Shown one piece after another: positions 16,822-24,085 of a stretch of 64,000 bases of DNA (position 1 is the first letter of the stretch; each line of letters opens with the position of its first letter). The notes under the pieces are model-generated. The model was not told where the DNA came from and made no database searches. It saw nothing but the letters and a program-made list of their open reading frames with translations. The stretch covers positions 496,001 to 560,000 of the forward strand of contig NZ_CAXBBQ010000001.1 in the NCBI RefSeq assembly GCF_963974575.1, written 5' to 3'. Position numbers and translations under genes: made by a program. Origin of the DNA: Sphingosinicella sp963974575. Lineage in GTDB: Bacteria; Pseudomonadota; Alphaproteobacteria; Sphingomonadales; Sphingomonadaceae.

Positions 16822-17262
16822 TTACGCGGCCTCCACCATTGCGGCGATGGCATCAGGCGGCAGATTCGTCGCTTCCTTGGCGATCTCGGCGACGATGCGG
16901 CCCGAGACCTCCTTGTGATAATGCTTGCGCATCTCGCCGAGCGTCGCTGGCGGCGCGATGATGATGAGACGGTCGGTTTTGCCGCCAAGCGCGCGCTTTT
17001 TCAGGATTTCGGCAACCTCTGCGGCGAAACGATCCTCGGCGAGCTGTTTGAAATCGGTTTCCTCATAGCTGCTACGCCGCGCGCCGACGCTCTGGAAGCT
17101 GCGGCCCGGCCTGTCGGTCGAAAGCTCACGGTCGGGGCGGAGGTCCTGCTCTTCCTCGCGGATCACCTGCAGATCGGGGAATTTTGTGTCGCCTTCGTTG
17201 ACGAGGAGGAGCAGCTTGCGCCCGTCGGCGACGCAAATCTCGGTCTTGTGCTGGAGGATCAT
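16822..17262 (-). CDS. Host attachment / baeRF family protein
   Basis: The 146-residue protein resembles bacterial archaeo-eukaryotic release factor-like (baeRF, host attachment) proteins. It has an early ADGRKLLLLVNEG strand, a GRSFQSVGARRSSYEETDF linker and a RLIIIAPPATLGEMRKHY segment. The ATG at 17262 is chosen because AGGGAGAG lies just before it; an upstream ATG at 17361 would overlap serS. Members were first annotated from attachment of rhizobia to plants, and the biochemical role is unproven, perhaps ribosome-linked. It is divergent from serS with about 93 bp between the starts. Confidence 0.75.
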   Translation of the reverse strand: MILQHKTEICVADGRKLLLLVNEGDTKFPDLQVIREEEQDLRPDRELSTDRPGRSFQSVGARRSSYEETDFKQLAEDRFAAEVAEILKKRALGGKTDRLIIIAPPATLGEMRKHYHKEVSGRIVAEIAKEATNLPPDAIAAMVEAA

Positions 17263-17355
17263 GGCCTCTCCCTTTTCTGCCTGTGTGTGAAGCTTAAACG
17301 AAGCAAGGCGAAACCGGTTGCGGGCCAAAGGCACCCGTTCCATAGAGCCTTCGCC

Positions 17356-18627
17356 ATGCACGATATCCGTTATATCCGGGAAAACCCCGCCGAATTTGAT
17401 CTGGGTCTAGCACGCAAGGGGCTGGCGCCCCTGTCGGCGGACATTCTTGGCCGAGACGCCGCGCTGCGCGAGACCGTGACGACGCTGCAAGCCGCGCTGA
17501 CGCGGCGCAACGAGGCCTCGAAGGCAATCGGGGCCGCGAAGGCTCAGAAGGACGAAGAGAGCGCCTCCGCGCTGATGGCAGAGGTGAGTGAGCTAAAGAC
17601 ACGCATTCCCGACCTTGAAGCGAAGGAACGCGCGCTTTCCGATGCGCTGAACGCGCAGCTTTCGGCCATTCCGAACCTGCCCGCCGCCGATGTGCCGGAA
17701 GGGCCGGACGAGACCGCAAACGTGGTGCTGAAGACATGGGGCGAACCGCGCACCTTCGATTTCGAGGTGAAGGAGCACGATGCCGTCGCCGCGCCGCTCG
17801 GCCTTGATTTCGAGCGTGCCGCGAAGCTTTCCGGCGCGCGCTTCGCGGTGATGAGCGGCGGCGTCGCCCGCCTTCACCGCGCGCTCGCGCAGTTCATGCT
17901 CGACCGGCAGGTGGAGAACGGCTTCACCGAAACCGCCGTGCCGCTGCTGGTGCGCGACGAAGCGGTGTACGGCACCGGCCAGCTTCCGAAGTTCGCTGAA
18001 GACCTGTTTCAAACGACGGACGGCCGCTGGCTGATCCCCACCGCCGAGGTGAGCCTTACCAACCTCGTGGCGGCCGAGATCCTTGATACGGCGAGCCTGC
18101 CGCTGCGGCTGACCGCGCTTTCCCCCTGCTTCCGCGCCGAGGCGGGCTCGGCGGGGCGGGACACCAAGGGCATGATCCGCCAGCATCAGTTCGAGAAGGT
18201 GGAGATGGTGGTGATCGCGGCGGCGGACCAGTCCGAAGCCGAGCACGCACGCATGACCGAATGCGCCGAGGGCATCCTGCAGGCGCTCGGCCTTCCCTAC
18301 CGGGTGATGCTGCTGTGCGCTGGAGACATGGGCTTTGCCTCGCGCAAGACATACGACCTTGAGGTCTGGCTGCCTGGGCAGGGCTGTTACCGCGAGATTT
18401 CGAGCGTTTCCAACTGCGGCGACTTCCAGGCGCGGCGCATGAACGCGCGCCACCGCGCGGCGGGCGAGAAGGGTACGGCGTTTGTCCACACACTGAACGG
18501 CTCCGGCCTCGCTGTCGGCCGCACGCTCGTCGCGGTGCTCGAGAACTACCAGCAGGCAGATGGATCGGTAACGATCCCCGAAGTGCTGCGGCCCTACATG
18601 GGCGGTTTGGAGGCGCTGCGGCCGTGA
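17356..18627 (+). CDS. serS: Seryl-tRNA synthetase
   Basis: A 423-residue class II aminoacyl-tRNA synthetase that charges tRNA-Ser (and tRNA-Sec where present). The N terminus (MHDIRYIRENPAEFDLGLARKG) leads into the long antiparallel coiled-coil arm (about residues 28-105) that holds the tRNA. The catalytic core has motif 2 (FRAEAGSAGRDTKGMIRQHQ) and motif 3 (GRTLVAVLENYQ), plus LTNLVAAEI and PTAEVSLTN for serine binding. The ATG at 17356 is the family start; the frame is open further upstream but without homology. The GTG of surE overlaps its stop (GTGA). Confidence 0.98.
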   Translation: MHDIRYIRENPAEFDLGLARKGLAPLSADILGRDAALRETVTTLQAALTRRNEASKAIGAAKAQKDEESASALMAEVSELKTRIPDLEAKERALSDALNAQLSAIPNLPAADVPEGPDETANVVLKTWGEPRTFDFEVKEHDAVAAPLGLDFERAAKLSGARFAVMSGGVARLHRALAQFMLDRQVENGFTETAVPLLVRDEAVYGTGQLPKFAEDLFQTTDGRWLIPTAEVSLTNLVAAEILDTASLPLRLTALSPCFRAEAGSAGRDTKGMIRQHQFEKVEMVVIAAADQSEAEHARMTECAEGILQALGLPYRVMLLCAGDMGFASRKTYDLEVWLPGQGCYREISSVSNCGDFQARRMNARHRAAGEKGTAFVHTLNGSGLAVGRTLVAVLENYQQADGSVTIPEVLRPYMGGLEALRP

Positions 18628-19391
18628 GAATCCTGCTGACCAACGATGACGGCTACCATGCCCCCGGCATGGCGGTGCTCGAAGCGATCGCGCGCGAACT
18701 CAGCGACGACATCTGGGTGGTCGCGCCCGCCGAGGAACAATCGGGCGCGGGCCATTCGCTGACGCTGTCGCAGCCGATCCGCCTGCAGAAGCACGGCGAG
18801 CGCCGCTTCGCGGTGCGCGGCACGCCGACCGACAGCGTGATGATGGCGCTCGGCCTGCTGATGAAGGACAGCCCGCCCGATCTCGTGCTTTCGGGCGTCA
18901 ACCGCGGTGCGAATCTTGCCGAGGACGTCACCTATTCGGGCACGGTGTCGGCGGCGATGGAAGCGACGCTGTATGGCGTGCCCGCGATCGCGCTCAGCCA
19001 GTGCCTCGGTTCGATGCGCGCCGTTGAGGCGTTCGAGACGGCGGCGAAATGGGGCGCCACGGTGGTGCGCGCGCTCGCCGCGAAGACGTGGCCGAAGGGC
19101 GTGCTCATGAACGTGAACTTCCCCGCCGTCGCGCCGGACGCGGTGAAGGGCGTGCGCGTGACCGAGCAGGGCTTCCGCGACTACGGCGCCACCGCCATCG
19201 AGGAGCGCGTCGATCCGCGCGGCTTCACCTATTACTGGTTCGGCCTCGGCCGCGAGGCGACGGAAGCCGGACACCTGACCGACCTGCAGGCGACGCATGA
19301 GGGCTTGATCGCGGTGACGCCGCTTCACCTCGACCTGACGCACTACGAAACGCTCGATTCGCTGAAAGATGCGGTGAAGCACATCTCTTAG
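18624..19391 (+). CDS. surE: 5'/3'-nucleotidase SurE
   Basis: The 255-residue metal-dependent phosphatase acts on nucleoside monophosphates. It begins MRILLTNDDGYHAPG with the metal-binding Asp pair. EEQSGAGHSLT then gives the metal-binding Ser, and LSGVNRGANLAEDVTYSGTVSAAMEA gives the Asn and active-site residues. It starts with GTG, overlapping serS by 4 bp. The order surE followed by an nlpD-like gene matches the conserved proteobacterial stationary-phase survival block, although pcm and rpoS are not adjacent here. Confidence 0.95.
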   Translation: MRILLTNDDGYHAPGMAVLEAIARELSDDIWVVAPAEEQSGAGHSLTLSQPIRLQKHGERRFAVRGTPTDSVMMALGLLMKDSPPDLVLSGVNRGANLAEDVTYSGTVSAAMEATLYGVPAIALSQCLGSMRAVEAFETAAKWGATVVRALAAKTWPKGVLMNVNFPAVAPDAVKGVRVTEQGFRDYGATAIEERVDPRGFTYYWFGLGREATEAGHLTDLQATHEGLIAVTPLHLDLTHYETLDSLKDAVKHIS

Positions 19392-19440
19392 GCGCGATCG
19401 GCGATTCAAATCCGTATCGCACCGGGTTAGAGACTTACCC

Positions 19441-20475
19441 ATGTTCCGCTTCGCCGTTCCGCTCGTCCTGCTTTTCGTCGCCGCCTGCTCGGCCCCGTCG
19501 CGGCCGCAATTTCCCGTGCCGACGCCCAAGAAGCCGATCGAAAGCACGGCTACCCCCACACCGGCCGCGCCCAAGCGTGCGCCTTGGAAGCCCGTGAAGG
19601 TTGTGGCGGATGCGGTGGACGTGCCGCAGCAGACGGTCACCGTCGTGCGCGGCGATACGCTCTCCGGCATCGGGCAGCGCACGGGATCATCGGTGCAGGC
19701 GATCGCACAGGCGAACAGGATCGCGCCGCCCTACACGATCGAGGTGGGGCAGGTGCTCACCATCCCGGGCGGGCGCTATCACACGGTGAAGGCGGGCGAG
19801 ACGGGCATCACCATCGCGCGCGCCTATGGCGTGGACTGGGAAGGCATCGTCACCACCAACGAACTGAAAGCGCCCTACACGCTCCGCGTCGGCCAGCGGC
19901 TGCGGCTGCCGACGAAGGCGCAGGTGCGCGAGATGACGCTCGCCGAACGCGCCGCCGCCTTCACCATCGACATCGACGACCTGATCAACGGCAGCGAACC
20001 CGCTGCGACCGAAGCCGCCGCTGCAGCACACCCCGCAGGCGAAACCGCGCCCCCGCAGGCCGTGGCCGCGCTACCCCCACCGCCCGCCTTCAACGGCCGC
20101 TTCATGGCGCCCGTGGAGGGCAAGCTCATCAGCCGATTCGGCGCCAAATCGGGCGGGCTCTACAACGACGGCATCAACCTCCGTGCGCCTGCAGGCGCAC
20201 CGATCCGCGCGGCAGCGAACGGCGTGGTCGTCTATGCCGGAAACGCAGTCGAGGGCTTCGGCAACCTTGTGCTGCTGAAGCACGATGGCGGCTGGGTGAC
20301 GGCCTATGCCCACGCCGAAGACCTGCTCGTGATCCGCGGCGACACCGTGCGCCAGGGCGACCCCATCGCCCGCGTCGGCAAGACCGGCTCCGTCGACGAG
20401 CCGCAGCTTCACTTCGAGATCCGCCAGGGCAAAAAGCCGGTCGACCCGCTGCCGCTTTTGCCGGGGGCGGGGTGA
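19441..20475 (+). CDS. nlpD: NlpD-like LysM/LytM lipoprotein (amidase activator)
   Basis: The 344-residue protein has a lipoprotein signal (PLVLLFVAAC), a Pro-rich linker, and two LysM peptidoglycan-binding modules (about residues 60-107 and 110-157). A second linker leads to a C-terminal LytM/M23 domain (about 225-340). The zinc ligands are lost: the HxGxD motif reads NDGIN and the HxH pair reads QLH, while the lone H of YAHAEDL remains. Such degenerate LytM domains activate cell-wall amidases in NlpD and EnvC instead of cutting peptidoglycan. The position after surE supports NlpD. It probably acts at the division septum from the outer membrane. Confidence 0.85.
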   Translation: MFRFAVPLVLLFVAACSAPSRPQFPVPTPKKPIESTATPTPAAPKRAPWKPVKVVADAVDVPQQTVTVVRGDTLSGIGQRTGSSVQAIAQANRIAPPYTIEVGQVLTIPGGRYHTVKAGETGITIARAYGVDWEGIVTTNELKAPYTLRVGQRLRLPTKAQVREMTLAERAAAFTIDIDDLINGSEPAATEAAAAAHPAGETAPPQAVAALPPPPAFNGRFMAPVEGKLISRFGAKSGGLYNDGINLRAPAGAPIRAAANGVVVYAGNAVEGFGNLVLLKHDGGWVTAYAHAEDLLVIRGDTVRQGDPIARVGKTGSVDEPQLHFEIRQGKKPVDPLPLLPGAG

Positions 20476-20484
20476 GGATGGGCT

Positions 20485-20931
20485 ATGATAAACGTACTGA
20501 GCTTTGAACGCGGCCATACGAATGATGGTGACGTCTCTTTCATACCCTGTATCGACAGGGTGAGTTTGGTAGACCTCGCTACAGCTTTCGAGAAAGCTCA
20601 AGGGTACACTGATCCCGCCGGAGGATACGGCGGCATTGTACCTTCCCATTCAGAACTCAGTTCGATCGCAAACAATTTTTCATGTCAGGGAGAGCCCGCC
20701 AGAGACTGCGAGCAAGGACGAATCTACGCATTATTCTGCGAATGCGGAGAGGCTGGCTGTTGGCCGCTCGTAATGCATATCGAGCAAGACGACGGTCATG
20801 TGATCTGGAGAGGCTTCAATCAGCCACATCGACAGAACCGTGATTATACTACGTTTGGACCTTTCAAGTTCAATCGCGCACAATACGAGTCCGCGTTAGC
20901 CGAGATTACGGCCTCCAAGGCCCCCGCTTAG
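20485..20931 (+). CDS. Hypothetical protein with a CxCGxxGCW motif, lower GC than neighbours
   Basis: The 148-residue protein is not assigned to a family. It contains IYALFCECGEAGCWPLVMHIE near the middle and VIWRGFNQPH after it. The Cys cluster could bind metal. Similar CxCGxxGCW-plus-aromatic patterns occur in scattered bacterial hypothetical proteins, from memory only. Base composition is visibly lower in GC than nlpD and rimO, which suggests later insertion. It begins 9 bp after nlpD with GGTGAGG upstream. There is no signal peptide. Confidence 0.65.
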   Translation: MINVLSFERGHTNDGDVSFIPCIDRVSLVDLATAFEKAQGYTDPAGGYGGIVPSHSELSSIANNFSCQGEPARDCEQGRIYALFCECGEAGCWPLVMHIEQDDGHVIWRGFNQPHRQNRDYTTFGPFKFNRAQYESALAEITASKAPA

Positions 20932-21008
20932 TATCTACCCATCAATACATTTCAGGACGCTACTTCCTCTTGCGTCTCAGCCCTTTTTCCGTCAGTGGCG
21001 CGCGTCTC

Positions 21009-22337
21009 ATGACCGTGAAAACGCTCCCCGCGCCGCCGAAGGTCGGCATGGTGTCGCTCGGCTGCCCGAAGGCGCTGGTCGACAGCGAGCGGATTCTGAC
21101 CAAGCTTCGCGCGGACGGCTATGCGATGAGCCCGGACTATGCGGGCGCGGACGTTGTGCTGGTGAACACCTGCGGGTTCCTGGATTCGGCGAAGGAAGAA
21201 AGCCTTGCCGCGATCGGCGAGGCGATCGCCGAGAACGGGCGCGTGATCGTGACCGGGTGCATGGGGAACGAGGCGGACGTGATCCGCGCGCGCTTCCCGG
21301 ACGTGCTCGCGGTGACGGGCGCGCATCAGTATGAGGCCGTCGTCGAGGCCGTGCACGAGGCCGCGCCGCCGGTGCCCTCGCCGTTCGTCGATCTGGTACC
21401 GGAGGCGGGGCTGAAGCTCACCCCGCGCCACTATTCGTATCTGAAGATTTCCGAAGGTTGCAATCACCGCTGCAAGTTCTGCATCATCCCGAGCTTGCGC
21501 GGCGACCTCGTCAGCCGGCCTGCCGCCGCCGTGGTACGCGAGGCGGCGAAGCTGGTGGAGGCGGGGACGAAGGAACTGCTCGTCATCAGCCAGGATACGT
21601 CGGCCTACGGCGTCGATATCCGTCACGCAGCGTCGAAGTGGGACGGGCGCGAGTATCGCGCGCACATCACGGACCTTGCGCGCGATCTCGGATCTCTCGG
21701 CGCATGGGTGCGGATGCACTACATCTACCCCTATCCGCACGTCGATCAGCTGATGCCGCTGATGGCAGAGGGGCTGGTGCTGCCCTATCTCGACATTCCG
21801 TTCCAGCACGCGAGCCCGGCGGTGCTGAAACGCATGGCGCGGCCCGCGAACGAGGCGAAGGTGCTGGAGCGCATCCGGTCCTGGCGGACGCAAGTGCCCG
21901 ACCTCGCCATCCGCTCCACCTTCATCGTCGGCTTCCCTGGCGAGACGGAAGAGGATTTCCAGTACCTGCTCGACTGGCTGGAAGAGGCGGGAATCGATCG
22001 CGCCGGCTGCTTCAAATACGAAGCCGTTGAAGGTGCCGCCGCGAACGCGCTGGATGGCGCCGTCCCCGAAGAGGTGAAGGACGAGCGCTGGCACCGCTTC
22101 ATGGCGGCGCAGGCCCGGATTTCAGCTGCGCGCCTGCAAAGCCGTATCGGCCGCGAGATCGACGTGATCATCGACGAAGCCGACGACGAAGGCGGCGCGA
22201 CCGGGCGATCGCAGTGGGACGCGCCGGAGATCGATGGCCAGGTGCTGCTGCGCGATGCCGATGTCGCGCCGGGTGACATCGTACGCGTGCGCATCGAGGA
22301 TGCCGACGAGACGGACCTGTTCGGCGTTCCCGCTTAA
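21009..22337 (+). CDS. rimO: Ribosomal protein uS12 methylthiotransferase
   Basis: The 442-residue radical SAM enzyme adds a methylthio group to an Asp of ribosomal protein S12. The N-terminal MTTase domain has three Fe-S cysteines in SLGCPKALVDSE, NTCGFLDSAKEE and TGCMGN. The radical SAM domain has CNHRCKFCIIPSLRG, and a C-terminal TRAM domain ends the chain. KALVDSE and CGFLDSAKEES distinguish RimO from MiaB. The ATG at 21009 (MTVKTLPAPPKVG) is preferred to in-frame starts upstream because it begins next to the conserved domain. Confidence 0.96.
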   Translation: MTVKTLPAPPKVGMVSLGCPKALVDSERILTKLRADGYAMSPDYAGADVVLVNTCGFLDSAKEESLAAIGEAIAENGRVIVTGCMGNEADVIRARFPDVLAVTGAHQYEAVVEAVHEAAPPVPSPFVDLVPEAGLKLTPRHYSYLKISEGCNHRCKFCIIPSLRGDLVSRPAAAVVREAAKLVEAGTKELLVISQDTSAYGVDIRHAASKWDGREYRAHITDLARDLGSLGAWVRMHYIYPYPHVDQLMPLMAEGLVLPYLDIPFQHASPAVLKRMARPANEAKVLERIRSWRTQVPDLAIRSTFIVGFPGETEEDFQYLLDWLEEAGIDRAGCFKYEAVEGAAANALDGAVPEEVKDERWHRFMAAQARISAARLQSRIGREIDVIIDEADDEGGATGRSQWDAPEIDGQVLLRDADVAPGDIVRVRIEDADETDLFGVPA

Positions 22338-22341
22338 GACT

Positions 22342-23766
22342 TCAGACGAAAATCTTGCCGGGGTTCATGATGCCGTTCGGATCGAGCGCGGCCTTCACTG
22401 CGCGCATCGCGGCGAGCTTCGCCGGATTGCCGAGTCGGGCCAGCGTTTTCGCCTTCGATGTGCCGATCCCGTGCTCGGCGCTGATCGAACCGCCATACCG
22501 TGCGACGATATCGTAAACCTGCTCGCTGAGCTCGTAGCGGCGGGCCATCAGCTCGGTTCGCGGCCCCGGCTCGGCCGTCTTGACGTTGTAGTGCACATTG
22601 CCGTCGCCAAGGTGGCCGAATGCCATCACCTGTGTGCCCGGCCAGTCCGCCTCGATGATCCGCGTCGCCTCTTCCATGAAGCGCGGCATGTCGGAAACCG
22701 GCACGGAGACGTCGTGCTTAATCGAAGGTCCATCGAGACGCTCCGCCTCCGGCAGCTCCTCGCGCAGGCGCCAGAAATCGAGGCCCTGCGTGCGGTTCTC
22801 GGCGAGGGCCGCGTCGACCACGAGCCCGTCTTCGAACGCGGCGGCAAGCGCGGTTTCAAGCGCCTGACGCTGGGTTTCGCCGGTCATCGCCGAAGTCACC
22901 TCCACGAGCACGTACCACGGATACGGCGCCGAAAGCGGATCGCGCGCGCCCGGGATGTGCTGCAGCACGAGATCAAGGCCGTGGCGCGGGATCAGCTCGA
23001 AGGAATCGACATTGTCTCCCGTGGCCTTCTTGAGATGACCGAGCAGCGTCAGCGCGGCGTGCGGATCGGCGAGCGCGACAAATGCCGTCGCCACTTCGCG
23101 CGGCGCAGGCACCAGCCGAAGCGACGCGGCGGTGACGAAGCCGAGTGTGCCTTCGGCGCCGATCAGCAGCTGCTTGATATCGTAGCCGGTGTTGTCTTTC
23201 CTGAGCGGCGTGAGTTGATCGAGGATGCTGCCATCCGGCAGCACGGCTTCGAGCCCGATCACCTGCGCGCGCATGTTGCCGTAGCGGAGCACCTGCACGC
23301 CGCCCGCGTTCGTGGAAATAAGGCCGCCGATCGTTGCCGAGCCCTTGGCGCCGAGCGAGAGCGGGAACATGCAGTCCGCGTCTTCTGCGGCCTTGTGCAG
23401 CGTTTCCAGGACGACACCCGCCTCTGCAATGACCGTGAAGCCCGGCGCATCGAGCGCACGGATGCTATTCATGCGATCCATCGAAACGAGCACGGCCGCG
23501 CCGTCTTCCTCGGGCACACCCGCGCCCACGAGGCCCGTATTGCCGCCCTGAGGAACGAGCGGCGTGCCGGTTTCATTCGCGATCTTCACGATACGCGCCA
23601 GCGTTTCCGTATCGCGCGGAAGCAGCAGCAACGGAGAAGCGCCGGTTTTCTGATTGCGCCAGTCCGTGAGTTTGGGCGCGAGACGATCAGGATCGTCGGA
23701 CCAGCCGCCGGGTCCGGCAGCGTCGCGGAGTCGGTCGAGGGCTGTCATATCGAGGTGTGTCGCCAT
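22342..23766 (-). CDS. FAD-binding oxidoreductase, D-2-hydroxyglutarate dehydrogenase type
   Basis: The 474-residue flavoprotein belongs to the VAO/GlcD superfamily. The N-terminal FAD domain has LVPQGGNTGLVGAGVP and GSATIGGLISTNAGG (about residues 70-145). The C-terminal FAD-oxidase domain has a GHLGDGNVHYNV metal/substrate motif and SISAEHGIG. These features and the length match D-2-hydroxyglutarate or D-lactate dehydrogenases, which feed electrons to the respiratory chain or to ETF. It converges on rimO 4 bp away and diverges from a large TonB receptor. Confidence 0.88.
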   Translation of the reverse strand: MATHLDMTALDRLRDAAGPGGWSDDPDRLAPKLTDWRNQKTGASPLLLLPRDTETLARIVKIANETGTPLVPQGGNTGLVGAGVPEEDGAAVLVSMDRMNSIRALDAPGFTVIAEAGVVLETLHKAAEDADCMFPLSLGAKGSATIGGLISTNAGGVQVLRYGNMRAQVIGLEAVLPDGSILDQLTPLRKDNTGYDIKQLLIGAEGTLGFVTAASLRLVPAPREVATAFVALADPHAALTLLGHLKKATGDNVDSFELIPRHGLDLVLQHIPGARDPLSAPYPWYVLVEVTSAMTGETQRQALETALAAAFEDGLVVDAALAENRTQGLDFWRLREELPEAERLDGPSIKHDVSVPVSDMPRFMEEATRIIEADWPGTQVMAFGHLGDGNVHYNVKTAEPGPRTELMARRYELSEQVYDIVARYGGSISAEHGIGTSKAKTLARLGNPAKLAAMRAVKAALDPNGIMNPGKIFV

Positions 23767-24085
23767 GGGTCCGACGCTCTAGGCGAAACCGGTACATTGC
23801 GGAAGATGCAACGTTTGGCGACATGGACCCTGCAAAAACCGATAGGCTGAATGGTCACAAACGTTGCAATCGGGCAACGCTCTGCTGTCAGCCTTGTTAT
23901 ATACCTGTCCAAAACCGGGGGGGCAGCGCAGCGCCGCTGGACAAGCCCTTGAATCCGGGTTTCTATGCCCTTCGAGCGGTACAGGAACGGCTGTCGCTGT
24001 GATGGGCAGGGCCTTCCTCCGCCATCCGACGCGCTACATGAGACTGGCGCGCGGATGCAACGGTAACCTTGGGAGGGTACTCGTC
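23767..24085. other. 319-bp divergent intergenic region between the flavoprotein and a TonB receptor
   Basis: No gene is seen. The region contains a long-armed inverted repeat (23807-23868, listed separately), a related GGGCAACGC at 23872-23880, an A/T-rich TTATATA at 23897-23903 that could be a -10 element, and the GGGAGGG ribosome site of the receptor. It should hold promoters for both flanking genes. Confidence 0.55.
23807..23868. promoter_or_regulatory. 11-bp inverted repeat TGCAACGTTTG...CAAACGTTGCA (operator candidate)
   Basis: Arms at 23807-23817 and 23858-23868 are exact inverted copies separated by 40 bp. Each contains the palindromic AACGTT core. The TGCAACG..TTG half-site style and the roughly 51-bp centre spacing suit a LacI-like repressor bound to two sites, possibly with looping. 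No such regulator is encoded nearby. Confidence 0.5.

Noticed and set aside
22234..23850. 538-codon plus-strand frame over the D-2-hydroxyglutarate dehydrogenase gene
   Set aside because: Antisense of a gene with clear FAD and GHLGDGNVH motifs; His/Arg-rich translation without domains.
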